Positions 32,035-43,700 of a stretch of 64,000 nucleotides of DNA are shown piece by piece. Origin of the DNA: Chrysoporthe austroafricana (Eukaryota; Ascomycota; Sordariomycetes; Diaporthales; Cryphonectriaceae); contig JYIP02000003.1 of the NCBI GenBank assembly GCA_001051155.2, positions 3,038,001 to 3,102,000 on the forward strand, in the 5' to 3' direction. Numbering within the stretch: the stretch's first letter is position 1; every line of letters begins with the position of its first letter. The translations under genes were made by a program, and so were the position numbers. The notes beneath the pieces were generated by a model, which had not been told where the DNA came from, did no database searches, and saw nothing but the letters and a program-made list of their open reading frames with translations.

Positions 32035-35000
32035 ATGGCGCCCAGTACCACTCCCATCCCTCCGCCCATCATCCCTCCACATCCCAAGACGAAGCGGCCT
32101 GTTCCGCCCGGTATACAGACCAATGGTCTCGCCTCGTCCTCCTCCCCCTCCCCCTCCATGTCTGCCAAGAAGCCGCCCAACAGCGCCAAACAGTCCGCAA
32201 AGTCTGCTGCCACTAATGGTGGGACCGTCACTGTGGCTCGCCCTCCAAGCCAGATACGTCCAGAGATAACTGCGCATACTAATGGGAACACTCGTCCTTC
32301 CACCAATGGCGCACTACAGCCGGTCCCAAGCAGTGCTATCGAACCCCCTGCGGTACCAGTGGTCGTCGAGCAGCGTAAGTGTCCTTCGTTCAAGATGATG
32401 GCGGTGGCGCTCTGGACTGACACCTCTTAAGCCCCGTCTCGTAGATACATATTGAATAAATATGTCGGCAACCCGCCCTCGCTCATTATCCACCTTTACC
32501 CAAACCACTTCAAATTCGACGCCCAGGACGACTACTTCTTATACACATCTCCGATGAAAACCGTCCTCGACCACCTGAAAACCCGGACAATACCGCATGA
32601 TTTGATAGCCGACTTCACGGATGGCGGAGTTCCTTTTTACGAAGGCTGCTTGATTGTGGAAGTACATGATCACAAGATCGCAGTCGCGGAAAGAGAGGAA
32701 GAGTCCCGACCCTCGTCCCGGTCCAAGCAGGATTCAACCAACTCTATTCATCGACAGAGTCTATTCGTCACTCCATCGCCAAATCGGCCGTTCCCCAAAG
32801 ACGGTGCCGCTGCTGTCAATGGCCATGTGAAGAAGGATCCGGAGCAGAAGGAGAAACCTTCAAGCTTAGCAGAGCAAGGAGGTCCGTCGGCTTCCAACTC
32901 ACCTCAGGGTCAGAGGAGCAAGGCCCCGATAAAGCCCACAGTCACCACACTTGTGCTCTTCCCAACGCAGCAGAGCCGACAAGCGGATATAGCGATCAAA
33001 GCGTGCAATCCGCGGACCTCCATCGACAGCCGTCAGGAAGCTGCAGCCAATGGTGTTCCTCCGACTCCTTCGGTCCCCATTCCCCCGACTCCAACGGGCT
33101 CAAGTCTCCCCCCACCGTCCAAGAAAGTGAAGCGCGAGCGTATGGAACTTGACAGGAGCAACATTCACTCAGCTGAAGGCGCTGTATTGCTCGCCACTCT
33201 GCCACCGTTAGACCTGGAGCCTACGAAGGATGCCATAGGTACCATCGTCAAGATACAGGAACAGGCAGCAATGCATGAGCATCGCTTCCATCCGCCGCCG
33301 CAGCCGAAGACGCGGAAGAGAACAGTTGCGGAAATGGCCGCAGATGAGGCACAAGCCGCCGAGAACGAGAGATTTCTGCTTGCCCTGGATGAGCGCAGCG
33401 GGCAGGGAGTTAGCTCAGTGTCGGGTGGCGACGGACAACAGCAGGTGCAACCGTTTGATCCTACCTTCGAACGCTTCAAGAAGATTGAAGAGATCAAGAG
33501 AGACCACGCGGAAAGAGCGCGACAGGAGAAGCTCAAGCAAGCCGAGAACGAGAAGAGACTACAGGAGCAGAAGCTCCAGGCACAGGCACAGCAGCAGCAG
33601 CAGGCCGCGGCGGAGGAAAGAAACCGCCGAGAACAAGCGGCGGCACAGCAGGCTCAGCAGGCTCAGCAAGAAGAACTTCGGCGAAAGATGCAACTGGCGC
33701 AAGCTCGCGCGCAAGCCCAGGCTCAGGCCCAGGCCCAGGCCCAAGCCCAGGCCCAGGCCCAAGCCCAGGCCCAGGCGCAAGCTCAGGCGCAAGCTCAGGC
33801 GCAGCAAAACCAGGCACTCGCCAATATGAACCAGAATCCACACGGTCATCCTACGCAAAATGGCCAGGTCAACGGCGTTCCTGTATCTCTGCCTGTGTCA
33901 GCGCCGAACGGTATGCCAATGGCACAGGCACGGCTCCAAGCAGGCGCCGCCTCGCACCCACCGGCGTCTTCGCCAATGGTCCAACACAGCACTCCTCAGC
34001 ACATGTCATCGCCCATGGTTGGCGGTGTGGCAATGCAACCATCTGGTTCAAGCATGGGCGCAGGAAGTCCCGCCAGGCCACCATCAGTGGTGAATCAGCC
34101 TCCAATGTCGGCACCCATGGCAGTCAGTATGTCTGCCCGGGGCAGCCAGCAAAGCCATGCCTCTGGTACGCCCCGCATGCCACATGCGACGCCGAACATG
34201 GCCCAAGCAACTCCAATCAGCCGGGCACAGCAGATGGCGAATACACCCCGCATGACTCAGGCAAGCCCGCCTCCTAATATGATGGCGCCGCAGATGCAAC
34301 AGATGATAATGAATAACCCGGCAATGGCCCACCTGGCCCAGAACCCCAATTTGTCATTGCAGCAGCAAGTTCATGCCATGCAACAACAACAACGTCAAAT
34401 GCAGCAGCATGCGCAGATGATGCAGAATGGGATGATGAACGGAGCCAATCAACAGCAGCAATCAGCCCTGATGCAGCAAAGATACATAGCTCAACAGCAG
34501 CAAAAGATGCGCCAGACGATGGCTCAGAACCCCAACATCGCCCAGAATCCACAGATGATGCAGCAGTTGCAACAGTTGAGGGCGTTGCAGCAAGCGGGTT
34601 CCAATCCAATGCGCCTCGCTCAGGGTGGCGGTCAAAATATGGTCAATATGGGCGCGTTTCCGAATCAGCATATGGCTGCGATGCAGCAGTTGCAGCAGCA
34701 ACAAATGCAGCAACAATTTGCGCAGCAACAACTCGCGCAGCAACAGCAAGGTCACCCCCAGCAGATGCAACCTCAGATGATGGGTCAAGCCGGCCAACAA
34801 TTGTCACAGCAGGACATGATGATAATGACTCAGGAAGTGAACGCAATCGCCTCGAGGTTGTATATGCAAAATATCAACAACTTCTTGCAACAGCGTGGTT
34901 GGACTCCAGAGACGGCACCGCCAGCGCAAATCGAACTTTTCAAGAAACAATGTAGAGCAAATGCCCAAACCAGATGGTTGCAAGAAAAGCAGCGCAACGC

Positions 35001-35166
35001 GGGTGCGAACTCTGGAGGAGCAGTACAGATGAACCCATCACAGCTCACACCGGCACAGCAGCAGGTCTTCATACAGAGGCAGCGGCAGGCACAGGCCATG
35101 CTGCAGCACCAGCAGGCCATGCAGCAGCAGCAAGCTATGCAGGGCATGATGCCGCAGGGTATGTAG
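32035..35166 (+). CDS. SPT20: SAGA complex subunit Spt20
   Basis: Exons 32035-32374 and 32432-35166 (57-bp intron, GTAAGT donor, ACTGAC branch, TTAAG acceptor) give 1,024 aa. After a low-complexity Pro/Ser-rich N-terminus comes the Spt20 domain (about residues 117-185): RRYILNKYVGNPPSLIIHLY, TSPMKTVLDHLKTRTIPHDL and GGVPFYEGCLIVEVHDHK. Spt20 holds the SAGA coactivator together and links histone modification to RNA polymerase II promoters in the nucleus. A charged helical stretch (RFKKIEEIKRDHAERARQEK) is followed by fifteen Gln-Ala pairs and a very Gln/Met-rich C-terminal half. An alternative intron (donor at 32,379, acceptor after 32,444) would also keep frame and change only a few residues before YILNKYVG. 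Yeast Spt20 is about 600 aa; the extra length is mostly Gln-rich. Confidence 0.92.
33712..33801 (+). repeat. Hexanucleotide repeat coding for fifteen Gln-Ala pairs
   Basis: Ninety bases of imperfect caggcc/caagcc/caggct/caggcg units inside the SPT20 coding region encode (QA)15. The mix of synonymous codons shows the array is not a fresh slippage product. Change by whole units would keep the frame. Confidence 0.9.
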
Positions 35167-37210
35167 CGCAATATCTGCGGCATCATGTAGAAAGGTCCAG
35201 AGAGGCAGACACACATCCAACAGAAGGCGTGAAATAGCCGGAGGCAGCACGAAGTTACGTAGGAGCTCAACCCAAGCAACACCATGACGCTGATCAGCAG
35301 TGATCGGCGCATCCGCAAGGACAAGTGATGAGTGTTTGGCAGCTACGACAGCTGTTGAACACGGTCTAACAGATTGTACGTGCTCGACAGTGCATGTGGA
35401 CACTCTCATTCGTCTGTTGTCCGCAATCGGTTGCCCTGCCGCCGGAGCGCAGTCTCAATGGACTACGACAACCCTGCTGTTGACAGCCCAAGGTGCAAGA
35501 AGTCATGAAGTAACCTGAGCAGAACCAGTACCAACAAGATGTCTGGTCATTTGGGGGCGGGTGGCGAGTGAGCGTCTCTTGATTGTCACGCGAACTGGCT
35601 TTCGACGAATTGCCGAAGCTTGATAAGCGCAAAGAACCATGCGGCACTCACAAGCTCGATGTCCGGCGCTATCGCGTCACTACTCAGGAGTTTCTGATCA
35701 CTCTTCACCTCGTCGTTCGAAGTGTTAATTATTTCAAATTGGAACACGTGGTAGAGCGGGGCAATGATCGGCGTTTCGAGGGAAAGGGAGAGGATTGTCG
35801 GCCAAGCAATGATTGGCAAAATCGTATCGAGTCTGATTTACACTTTTATTCGGCTTTCATTCTGCAAGGTCTTTATACCCCACGGGTCTCAGGGCGGTTC
35901 GAGATTCATCTTTGTTTGCCGATACAACATTACTACGACCAAAACCTGTCACGACTGCGCTTCTCATGGTCAGCAAAGTGAACGCTATTTCGGGATTTTC
36001 GCAAGGCGGTAGGAGCGAGGGCGGAAACGGTGATGGGACTCGGCTCGGATTCTTATGCTTTGCGTCTGGCGCGGGTTTGGCGTGAGAGGTCGCGCAGCTT
36101 GCTCGAGATACAGTGCATCGGGATGTCCCTAGAAATCAAATGAACAAATGCCTGAACACCGCTTCATGTGCTTTTATAGCAGAGCGAAACGGTCGCGCGT
36201 GAAAGCAATATCCCATACTTTGCCAGCTGCTGACTAGTACCTGTTGTTGCTTCGTGTATAGATGTGGCAGAGCTTACCAGGCAAAGCCCTGGCTCCCATA
36301 CTGTTCAAACCCTCTCATCTTTCGTGCCTTGCTCTGCTACCTCTCAGAAGGAGTTGCATCGTGGCTAGAAAAACAACCTAAATCCTACGCGTCTCCAAGT
36401 GGCCAACGGCACGGCACACACAAGTATGTCATGATGGATGCCTCGAGACTATCCATCTAGCATCAAGGCAGCTCGCGGCAGTGACGCCGCAGTCCTGGAG
36501 CGATTCGATGAGTCGAGGGTCTGGTACTTGGGCTCTAGTCGGCCGAAGGCCAGAGCACCCAACGTAGGACTCGACGGTCACCTCATCACCGGCCACCTAG
36601 AAGGCTGAGAAGGTGGCAGTCGAATGAGTAATCACAGTCGTCTCGCCAGGTGTGTACGAGAAGACGAGAATGGTACGTCTCTCCTGCGACTCTCCCTCAG
36701 TTCGCGGACCTTCTCCATACGGCTTCGTGAAGGCCCGGCTGGGGTTGCTAGTGTTCAGCGTTCGGAGGCTGGATGCTGGTCATCTTACGTTTGCAGTACT
36801 GAGCAAGTAGTGTGAGGTCGTTCCTGTGACTGCGCATTACATAAGCAGAACGTTGGCCCCAGAATCCACCCCAACCACTTGGGGTTGCTGGTCTCTGGTG
36901 ACGCAGCCAGACGCCGAGAGAGCATTGCGAGCTCGTTATATTGTTGCCTCTCAAGCTGGTGGGCTGACCCAACACAGCCAACGAGCCGTTTGACTACTGT
37001 TGCTCCATCGACACTCACTCCCGCTCCCTCGATCCCCTCTACTCAGAGCCGCGAGTTCGACCTTCTTTCATTAAGACCCTCTCCACCTCTGCTTTTCCTT
37101 CTTTACCCTCCTTTGGCCGGCGCATTATCCTACCCACCACCCACTCGAGGCCGTCGACTATCCGCCCCGGCCCGCCCCCAGGAGGGCATCATATTCCATC
37201 CGCAGCCACG
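35167..37210. other. Intergenic region between SPT20 and ATG27
   Basis: About 2 kb with no supported gene. An open frame at 35,583-35,981 lacks an ATG start and any motif. The last 250 bp before the ATG27 start are strongly C/T-rich (about 36,990-37,200), typical of a fungal promoter and leader. Confidence 0.55.
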
Positions 37211-38422
37211 ATGAAGTTATCACCAGCCAGGTCGTCAGTGGCCGAACCTGCCGCCGTGCTACTCTCCCTCGCCCTCCTCGCCACACCTGCCTCCGCCATG
37301 TTCTGGTGCAACCATGTGCAGGTGGACAGCCAGAAGTGGAACTTCCAAGATCTGTCAGGGCCGCATTCAGTCGTCACCTGGCAGAAGCAGCAGCCCTTCC
37401 AATTTGTCAACACCACATATACCCTAGATCTCTGCGCACCGTTGAAGAAGGACGGGCCAGCTGACGAGAGCTGTCCCAACGGCGCAAGAGGTCAGTCTTG
37501 GCTGCGCGGCTCGCCCGCCCGGCTCGCATCCCAACCCATCCATCTATTTCTAAGACGGCCCTAACTAACCACCGGGGCTTGCAGTATGCGGCATCAGACG
37601 CGGCAAGCGCACCGACGAGACAGATTACAAGGTCATCGACGTCATGTCCATCGCGGGCGACCTGCAGGACCGCGGCGTCTCTAGGGGCCTCGACGCCTCC
37701 GTCACGCGGCTCAAGACCTCCGACTCAATCTCCGACTCGAAGAAGCAGGGCGTGCGCATCGCCTTGTTCGGCGGCCGGCACCCGCTGCAGTCCGGCGGCA
37801 GGGAACAGCGCGCCATCGTAGAGATGCTGTGCGATCCTGACAAGACGGGTAAGGAGGGCGAGTGGGACACCACGAAGGACGGGTACGAGCAGGTTCCTGC
37901 CGAGACCGACCCCGAGACCGCCGCGCGGCTGCGGCGGGCCGAGGGTGATGAGGCGGGCGGCGATGATGAGACGTCAGAACACCAGCTGCTGAAGCAGGAC
38001 TCGGCCCTGATTTTTGACAGCTATGGGCCGCTGGCAAACGATGGAAACGTTGATGTGCTACGGCTGACGTGGTATACCAAACTTGCGTGCGAGGATCGGG
38101 AGGAGGATGGAGGTTCGGGCAAGAGCGAGCACTGGGGCTTCTTCACTTGGCTGATCATCCTGTGCGTCTCCCCTATCTACCTTTTAATAGATCACGAGAC
38201 GATCCCGCTGACTCCTGACTGCACAGTATCTTCTTGGGGACGGCGTCGTACCTCATCTTCGGCTCATGGCTCAACTACAACCGATATGGTGCTCGGGGCT
38301 GGGATCTGTTACCTCACGGCGACACCCTCAGGGATATTCCTTATCTGCTCAAGGACTGGACCAGAAGGGTGCTGAATACTGTACAGGGTACTGGCTCCAG
38401 GGGCGGCTACTCGGCTGTATGA
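37211..38422 (+). CDS. ATG27: Autophagy-related transmembrane protein Atg27
   Basis: Exons 37211-37490, 37585-38161 and 38227-38422 with introns of 94 and 65 bp give 350 aa. A signal peptide (about residues 1-29, ending TPASA) leads into a lumenal domain with paired cysteines of the mannose-6-phosphate-receptor-homology type (MFWCNHV, TLDLCAPL, ESCPNGARVCGIRRG, EMLCDPDK, KLACEDRE). One membrane segment follows (WGFFTWLIILIFFLGTASYL), whose middle is split by intron 2. The short cytosolic tail ends GGYSAV. Atg27 cycles between Golgi, endosome and vacuole and helps Atg9 vesicle traffic in autophagy. The YSAV tail is the tyrosine sorting motif known from yeast Atg27. An acidic insert in the lumenal part makes it longer than the yeast protein (271 aa). 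Confidence 0.92.
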
Positions 38423-38503
38423 TGAGAGGGAGGCATATGAACGATGGTCACGACGGATGCAAGATGTAGACTTCTTTTTCCTCTTTCTTTTCCTGTTTCT
38501 TCT

Positions 38504-38542
<39 letters not shown>

Positions 38543-39156
38543 ATAGGTCCTGGCTTGGGCTGTTGGTCGGCATGATTGGGCGAAGCTCGTCTGTTTCTCT
38601 CTCTAGGCGCTGGTGTTTTGTCCTTGAAGACGTAAAATTGTACTACGTGCTGCTATGGTCACGGAGGGTTTTGAGAGCTGTAGATGGCATCGTTTCTTGC
38701 TTTAGCCGAGTATATGCTGCGCCTAGGACGTTGTTGAAGCGACAACGGACGACGGCTGCCAGAGTTCGTTCATCAGCCTGAGAACAACACGATTCCTACT
38801 CTTTCTTTTTCCCGGCTTGTCTGGGAGAACGGGCAAATGTGAATATAACCAAGCTTATAAAGGGGCCAGTCTGGGCCCAAAAACTCAACGACCAGCCAAA
38901 AGCCAGATCTAATCTCTTGTAGGGGGGTCACAGGACTGGTTGTCCTGTGGTTTTCGGGGCTTTTGGCGCTAATCAATGCCGAGGCACATGCACCGGACGG
39001 CCTCACCGAGCTTCAGCGACGTCCGTTCACCTTCGACTCGCCGGCAGCTCCCAAACCAAACCTGTCGCTGATCCAAGCCATCTCTCTACCTGGCATTGCT
39101 GCCACCGCCGTCTCCATTTCTCCGCGACAGCAGCAGTCCTCAAAGCCAGTCAAGCC
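38423..39156. other. Intergenic region with (CT)15 microsatellite
   Basis: The 3' flank of ATG27 and the promoter of the enoyl-CoA hydratase/isomerase gene. It carries a pure (CT)15 run. The downstream gene's frame is open from 38,947, but only with a GTG start, so the first ATG at 39,157 is taken. Confidence 0.65.
38509..38538. repeat. (CT)15 microsatellite
   Basis: Thirty bases of uninterrupted CT dinucleotides about 90 bp beyond the ATG27 stop codon, within a longer pyrimidine tract. Probably length-polymorphic. Confidence 0.95.
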
Positions 39157-40005
39157 ATGGCAGCCCCCAGCCCGCCGGGCGCGACGCTCTTCACCATCCC
39201 CGTCCCGGCATGTGACAGCCACCTGGGCGGGTCCGTCACCATCACCGAGCCCCTGCCCCGGCACTACCTCATCACCATCACCTCGCCGACGGACAACCGG
39301 CTCACCACGGCCCTGTGCCACGCCCTCCTGCGGGCGCTGGACCTGGTCGAGCTGTCGGGCCTGCCGCCGGGCGTCGTGATCACGACCTCGGGCCTGCCCA
39401 AGTTCTACTCCAACGGCCTGGACCTAGCGCACGCCGTCCGGGAGGGCGACACGTTCTGGGCCGGCGCGCTGTGGACGCTGTACCGGCGCCTGCTGACGTA
39501 CCCCATGCCGACGGTCGCGTGGATCGGCGGGCACGCGTTCGCGGGCGGCCTGATGCTCGCCATGCACCACGACTACCGTGTCATGCGCGCCGACCGCGGG
39601 TTCGCCTGCCTCAACGAGCTCGAGTTCGGCGCCCCACTCAAAGCCCCCATGAGCGCCATCTTCCGCGTCAAGGTCCCGTCCCCCCACACCTACCGGGAGA
39701 TGGTCCTGGAGGCGCGGCGGTTCGGCGGCGCCGAGGCCGCGGCCAAGGGCATCGTGGACGTCGCGGGCGGGTGGGACGAGGTGGTGGCGCTGGTCAGGGA
39801 GAGAGGGCTCACGACCCGGGGGGACACCGGGGTCTACGGGCTGCTCAAGATGGAGATGTACCGCGAGTGTGTGGACTTGCTGGACAGCCACAGGCGGGAG
39901 GAGGACAAGGACCGGGTGTGGGTTGAGGCCGACGAGGCGAGGAAGGAGAAGGGACGGGCGGAAGTGGAGGCGTGGGTGCGGGCGAACGGGAAGGCGAAGC
40001 TGTGA
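39157..40005 (+). CDS. Peroxisomal enoyl-CoA hydratase/isomerase family protein
   Basis: Single exon, 282 aa from the first in-frame ATG. It has the crotonase fold: FYSNGLDL (about residues 88-95) and GHAFAGGLMLAMHHDYRVM (about 125-143) supply the oxyanion hole, and NELEFG (Glu154/Glu156) follows. The pattern is closer to delta3,delta2-enoyl-CoA isomerases than to hydratases with two catalytic glutamates, so a role in shifting double bonds during beta-oxidation of unsaturated fatty acids is likely. The last three residues, AKL, are a type-1 peroxisomal targeting signal, so the enzyme should be imported by the Pex5 route that the Pex22-like protein in this window supports. Almost every third codon position is G or C, markedly more than in SPT20 or KCS1. 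Confidence 0.85.
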   Translation: MAAPSPPGATLFTIPVPACDSHLGGSVTITEPLPRHYLITITSPTDNRLTTALCHALLRALDLVELSGLPPGVVITTSGLPKFYSNGLDLAHAVREGDTFWAGALWTLYRRLLTYPMPTVAWIGGHAFAGGLMLAMHHDYRVMRADRGFACLNELEFGAPLKAPMSAIFRVKVPSPHTYREMVLEARRFGGAEAAAKGIVDVAGGWDEVVALVRERGLTTRGDTGVYGLLKMEMYRECVDLLDSHRREEDKDRVWVEADEARKEKGRAEVEAWVRANGKAKL

Positions 40006-40791
40006 ATGGTATGGGTGGAAAACCATCTGTAAAGATGCTCTGGGTACGGATTGGCGCGATGATGTGTGCTCCCTGCTCTTGAGAGTGGTGTTGGATGGCC
40101 ACGGTTGGCGTCTCGCTCGAGTCTCCTTGCTTTCATCATCGAGGGGCTATACACATGAGTCTCTAGACGCATCTTGAGGCGAACAGGCGGGTCATAGAAT
40201 GAGAGCAGAACAATTGCCGAAACTTCGTTGCCTCGTGCTTGTCTACGGAATTACATACCAATACTCAGACGCCCCTCCCTATGAACCTTGTCCAGCCTTG
40301 CCATTCCCAAGTCAGCCAACCAGGGTGGTGTCACTCCTGCACCAGCCATTTCAGGTCGAACAAATACTAATACATGAGTATGTGTGCAGTTCAGGAATTG
40401 TTGGAGACCTCGTCCTCTGCGCCCTTGTCGAGACAGCTCTCGCCTCTGGATGTTCTGGTTGCTTAATTTGATTTGTGGTATCATTGGTATCGAATGTGGG
40501 TTGGGGGGGGGGTGGCTTTTGAGGACTTTTTGCCCAACCTGCCCAACTCCTAATTCCGTTGAGCCCTGAATGAAGATCTGTACCCTCAAAAATCGCCCGT
40601 TCTGGTAGACGCCGGATGCGAGCACTGCAAAACATTCAGAAAGAACGACAGGTGTGAAATGAAATCAATGCAAATCCGTCTCCGAACCCCGTTGGAATCC
40701 GACAAAACCATTCTCAATACGCCATTCTAGTGCAACGCAGCAAAAATGAAAGATAGTAAGAGACGTAGGACCGTGAGCTCGCGAATCACCT
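40006..40791. other. Convergent intergenic region between isomerase gene and KCS1
   Basis: Both flanking genes end here, so only 3' untranslated regions and terminators are expected. A G-run (40,502-40,511) is the only notable tract. No gene seen. Confidence 0.65.
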
Positions 40792-43700
40792 TTACTCGCT
40801 CACTGGCTCATCGTCCGACACGTCCATCTGGGCATCGTAGACAAGGTTGCGCTGAGCAGCCGGCAGACCCAATTCAGCGCGAGTGTCCTGCTGGATCTTG
40901 AGGAAGTATCTGCGCAGACTGCGCAAGCCCTTCAGGAAACCTCGATCAGGCTCGTCGGGGTGCTGTGGTGGGCAGGGCTTGTCCTTGGCCAGATCCTGAG
41001 GTGTTAGGCTGTTGGCGAAATCTGCAATCTTGAAATCGATCTCGCCCTTGTTCTTTCGCTTGCGAACGTGATTAACGTCCTCAGTATCAGTCGCAAAGTC
41101 GGTTGTCGAATCCTCGATCGCAGTGTCGTTGTTATCTTGTTCAGACTGGTCGCCGTCATAGGTGACCAGGAGGCTCGCTGCATAGAAACGGTAGCCGCGT
41201 AGCCTACGCGCGATCACCTCTAGCTTGCTGAGCTTCTGCAGGATTGTGGGAATATGTCGGAGGATACTGGCACGGTCATTGCCGTCAAAGAGGAAGCGCG
41301 TAAGTGCCTCCTGGAATTCCTCACCTGCTTTCAGCCTGCGACCATAATACTTGTCCCTGAAAACGTATTGTTCCGTCTTGGCATCCCAAACCTGCAGCCC
41401 GCAGACTCGCACACCGAGCTCCTTGGATGTTGTTTGAGCACACTTGCGTTGCTGCGACTTCTGCTTCTTAAGGCTAGCCTCCACACCGTACTGCCTTGTG
41501 CCCATTTTGAGATCCATGATACAAGGCTTCTTCATACCCGCAGTCAGGTCTTCCAGGAGCAGGAAGTACGAGACTCGGGAATCACGCTGAGTCTGAGCCT
41601 CTTTCGGGTTAACTGGCCTGAGGATTCTCTTAAATTCGCTTGTCGGGCTCGTTGCCAACGATGTCACGGTGGACGGGTAGTTGTCAAGAGCCGTGGACAG
41701 CTCCACATCCTTTGGCTCAGCGGCGCCGTTGAAGCTCTGAGCGGGTGGCGTCTGGAGTGTCTCCATCTTCGGGGGAGGCTCGCTCACGTCCTCGTGATCG
41801 CCCTTGTAACCTGCTTCATCAGGCTCTTCCCAGTAGCGCAGGTCGCCTCGTGAGTCGGATACATCCTTAGGTCTCCTTCGAAGAGCACTGCCTGAATGTC
41901 GTCGCTTCCTGCGTTGTGGTGTCATGACCTCGCTTAGAATGTCTGGCTCGGGAGCACTAGTACCCGTGACATCATTGGGATCACCGCCACTCGTCTCACA
42001 GGACGCAGCCGACAGACCTAGGTCACTCTGAGTTTTCTGGTGAGCGCGCGATGGCATGCCCGCACCGGCGTCTAGCTGGGATGGCTGGCCCAAGCCATCA
42101 TCTGCCCTTGCCAAGCTCGCGTCAGAGCTTGCAGGTCGAATAAGCCGACCGAGCGTCTTCCTTGGTATCGTACGCTGGTGAGCTTTTTTATGTCTCTGAA
42201 CGTTGATAGGCTGCTTCAAGAAAGCATCGCTGAAGACCTCATGGCGAAGTTTCTTGTTGACCACTGTCGTGCCCCAGCTATTAGCATGCCGGTCCTCCAA
42301 AGTTGGTCGTGCCGGTCCTTCAGAAGAGGTCGATCCATTGTTCAGCTGGTGTGTGGCCGGAAGAGACACTGATGAGCTGCGGACACGATCGAGGTAGTAG
42401 GCTGTCTTGACCGCAGGCTGCAGAAGACTTCGAGGCAGAATGTGCTGATTGTCCAGGAATGTGACCGTAGGAACCGGCTCCGGAGCTGACTGCATGGATT
42501 GACTAATGAGTCTGGGTTGCGAACTCGGTTGGGAAGCATTTTCGTTTTTGGGTGTAGTCACATCCTGAACTGAGGAGCTATTTGTCTCTGTTATGTCCTG
42601 TTCCAGCTGCTCGGTTCTCTTGCGATCCGAGAGACCATTTACGTCCTTCTTGACCGTCGATTTCCGGCGAGGCTGCTTCGAAAACGTGACATTGAGCACG
42701 CCAATATATCTGCACCATGATCAGTATCATGCTAGACGCCCAGGGCGCCGGCCGTGTTTCGTCCGCCTGGAGGGGCAAAGGGGGTCAAAATACCTCGGCA
42801 AAAAGGGTAAAAGATCTCTGTGGTACTTCTCAATTTGCTCGTAAAACTCATTTTCCCGATTATTGAGCTGCTTGCACACAGCTCGTTTCGAAAACCTCCA
42901 TAGTGTAGTATGACCACCAACCTGATGTCGATAAGGAACAAGCTCTATAGCATCAAGGGGTTCGTTCGCGCCCAGCTGATGGTCATGAAAATGATCTCCG
43001 TAGCCCGGGCAGATTACTTGCGAGAGCTGGGCTTGGGCTTCTCGGGCGGGACCATGCTCGACGGAAGCAGAGAATTCGGGCGTCGGCTGGTGCTGTGACT
43101 TCTCACCAATGACAACATACCCAGACTCAAGGCTTTGGTCGTCAGCGTTCGCTGTCTGGTCTTCTCTCTGGACATCAGGAGTAACCGGCTCATCGGCTTC
43201 CGGCTCATCAGCCTTAACCAACCAAGACGACGGGTGGTCGCTTTTAGGAGTGGGTTTGGTAGGAGCATGAAAGTCTGCTTCTGATTCGTCTGAGCCTTCA
43301 GAGACGCCTTGCGGTCCTTTGTGGGGTACGAAGACGGCGGATGAGATCTTTTCTTCTCCTGAAAGTTCACCATCCTCACCAGGCGTATCACTCATGCCAC
43401 CCCGTCCACCCTCGTCCCGCTTCAACAAGGCAGCGCTCTCAGCTCCTGGTGATCTTGGCGACCGAGACTGCCCCTCGAATGGAGGAGGCGATTCCATGTC
43501 CTCCCGATGTCCAGGGCGGATTTGAAAGTAGTCCGGTGGTTCTTTAACCTCATGCTGGGGCTCAATTGCCGCTCGAGGAAGCGGAAGAGTTCTCGTGCGC
43601 TTCAGCCGTCCTGGAACCTCGCCCGCAGGATGAGGGGTGGGCTGCAGGCTCTTGGTTCGGTCATCACCGTGAGCAGGTTCATCATAGAAGACATCGTCTG

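Noticed and set aside
35583..35981. 132-residue open frame between SPT20 and ATG27
   Set aside because: It has no ATG start, no motif and no splice partner that would lengthen it.
39315..40026. Long frames in other phases and on the minus strand over the isomerase gene
   Set aside because: They result from the very high GC3 of the real gene and have no motif of their own.
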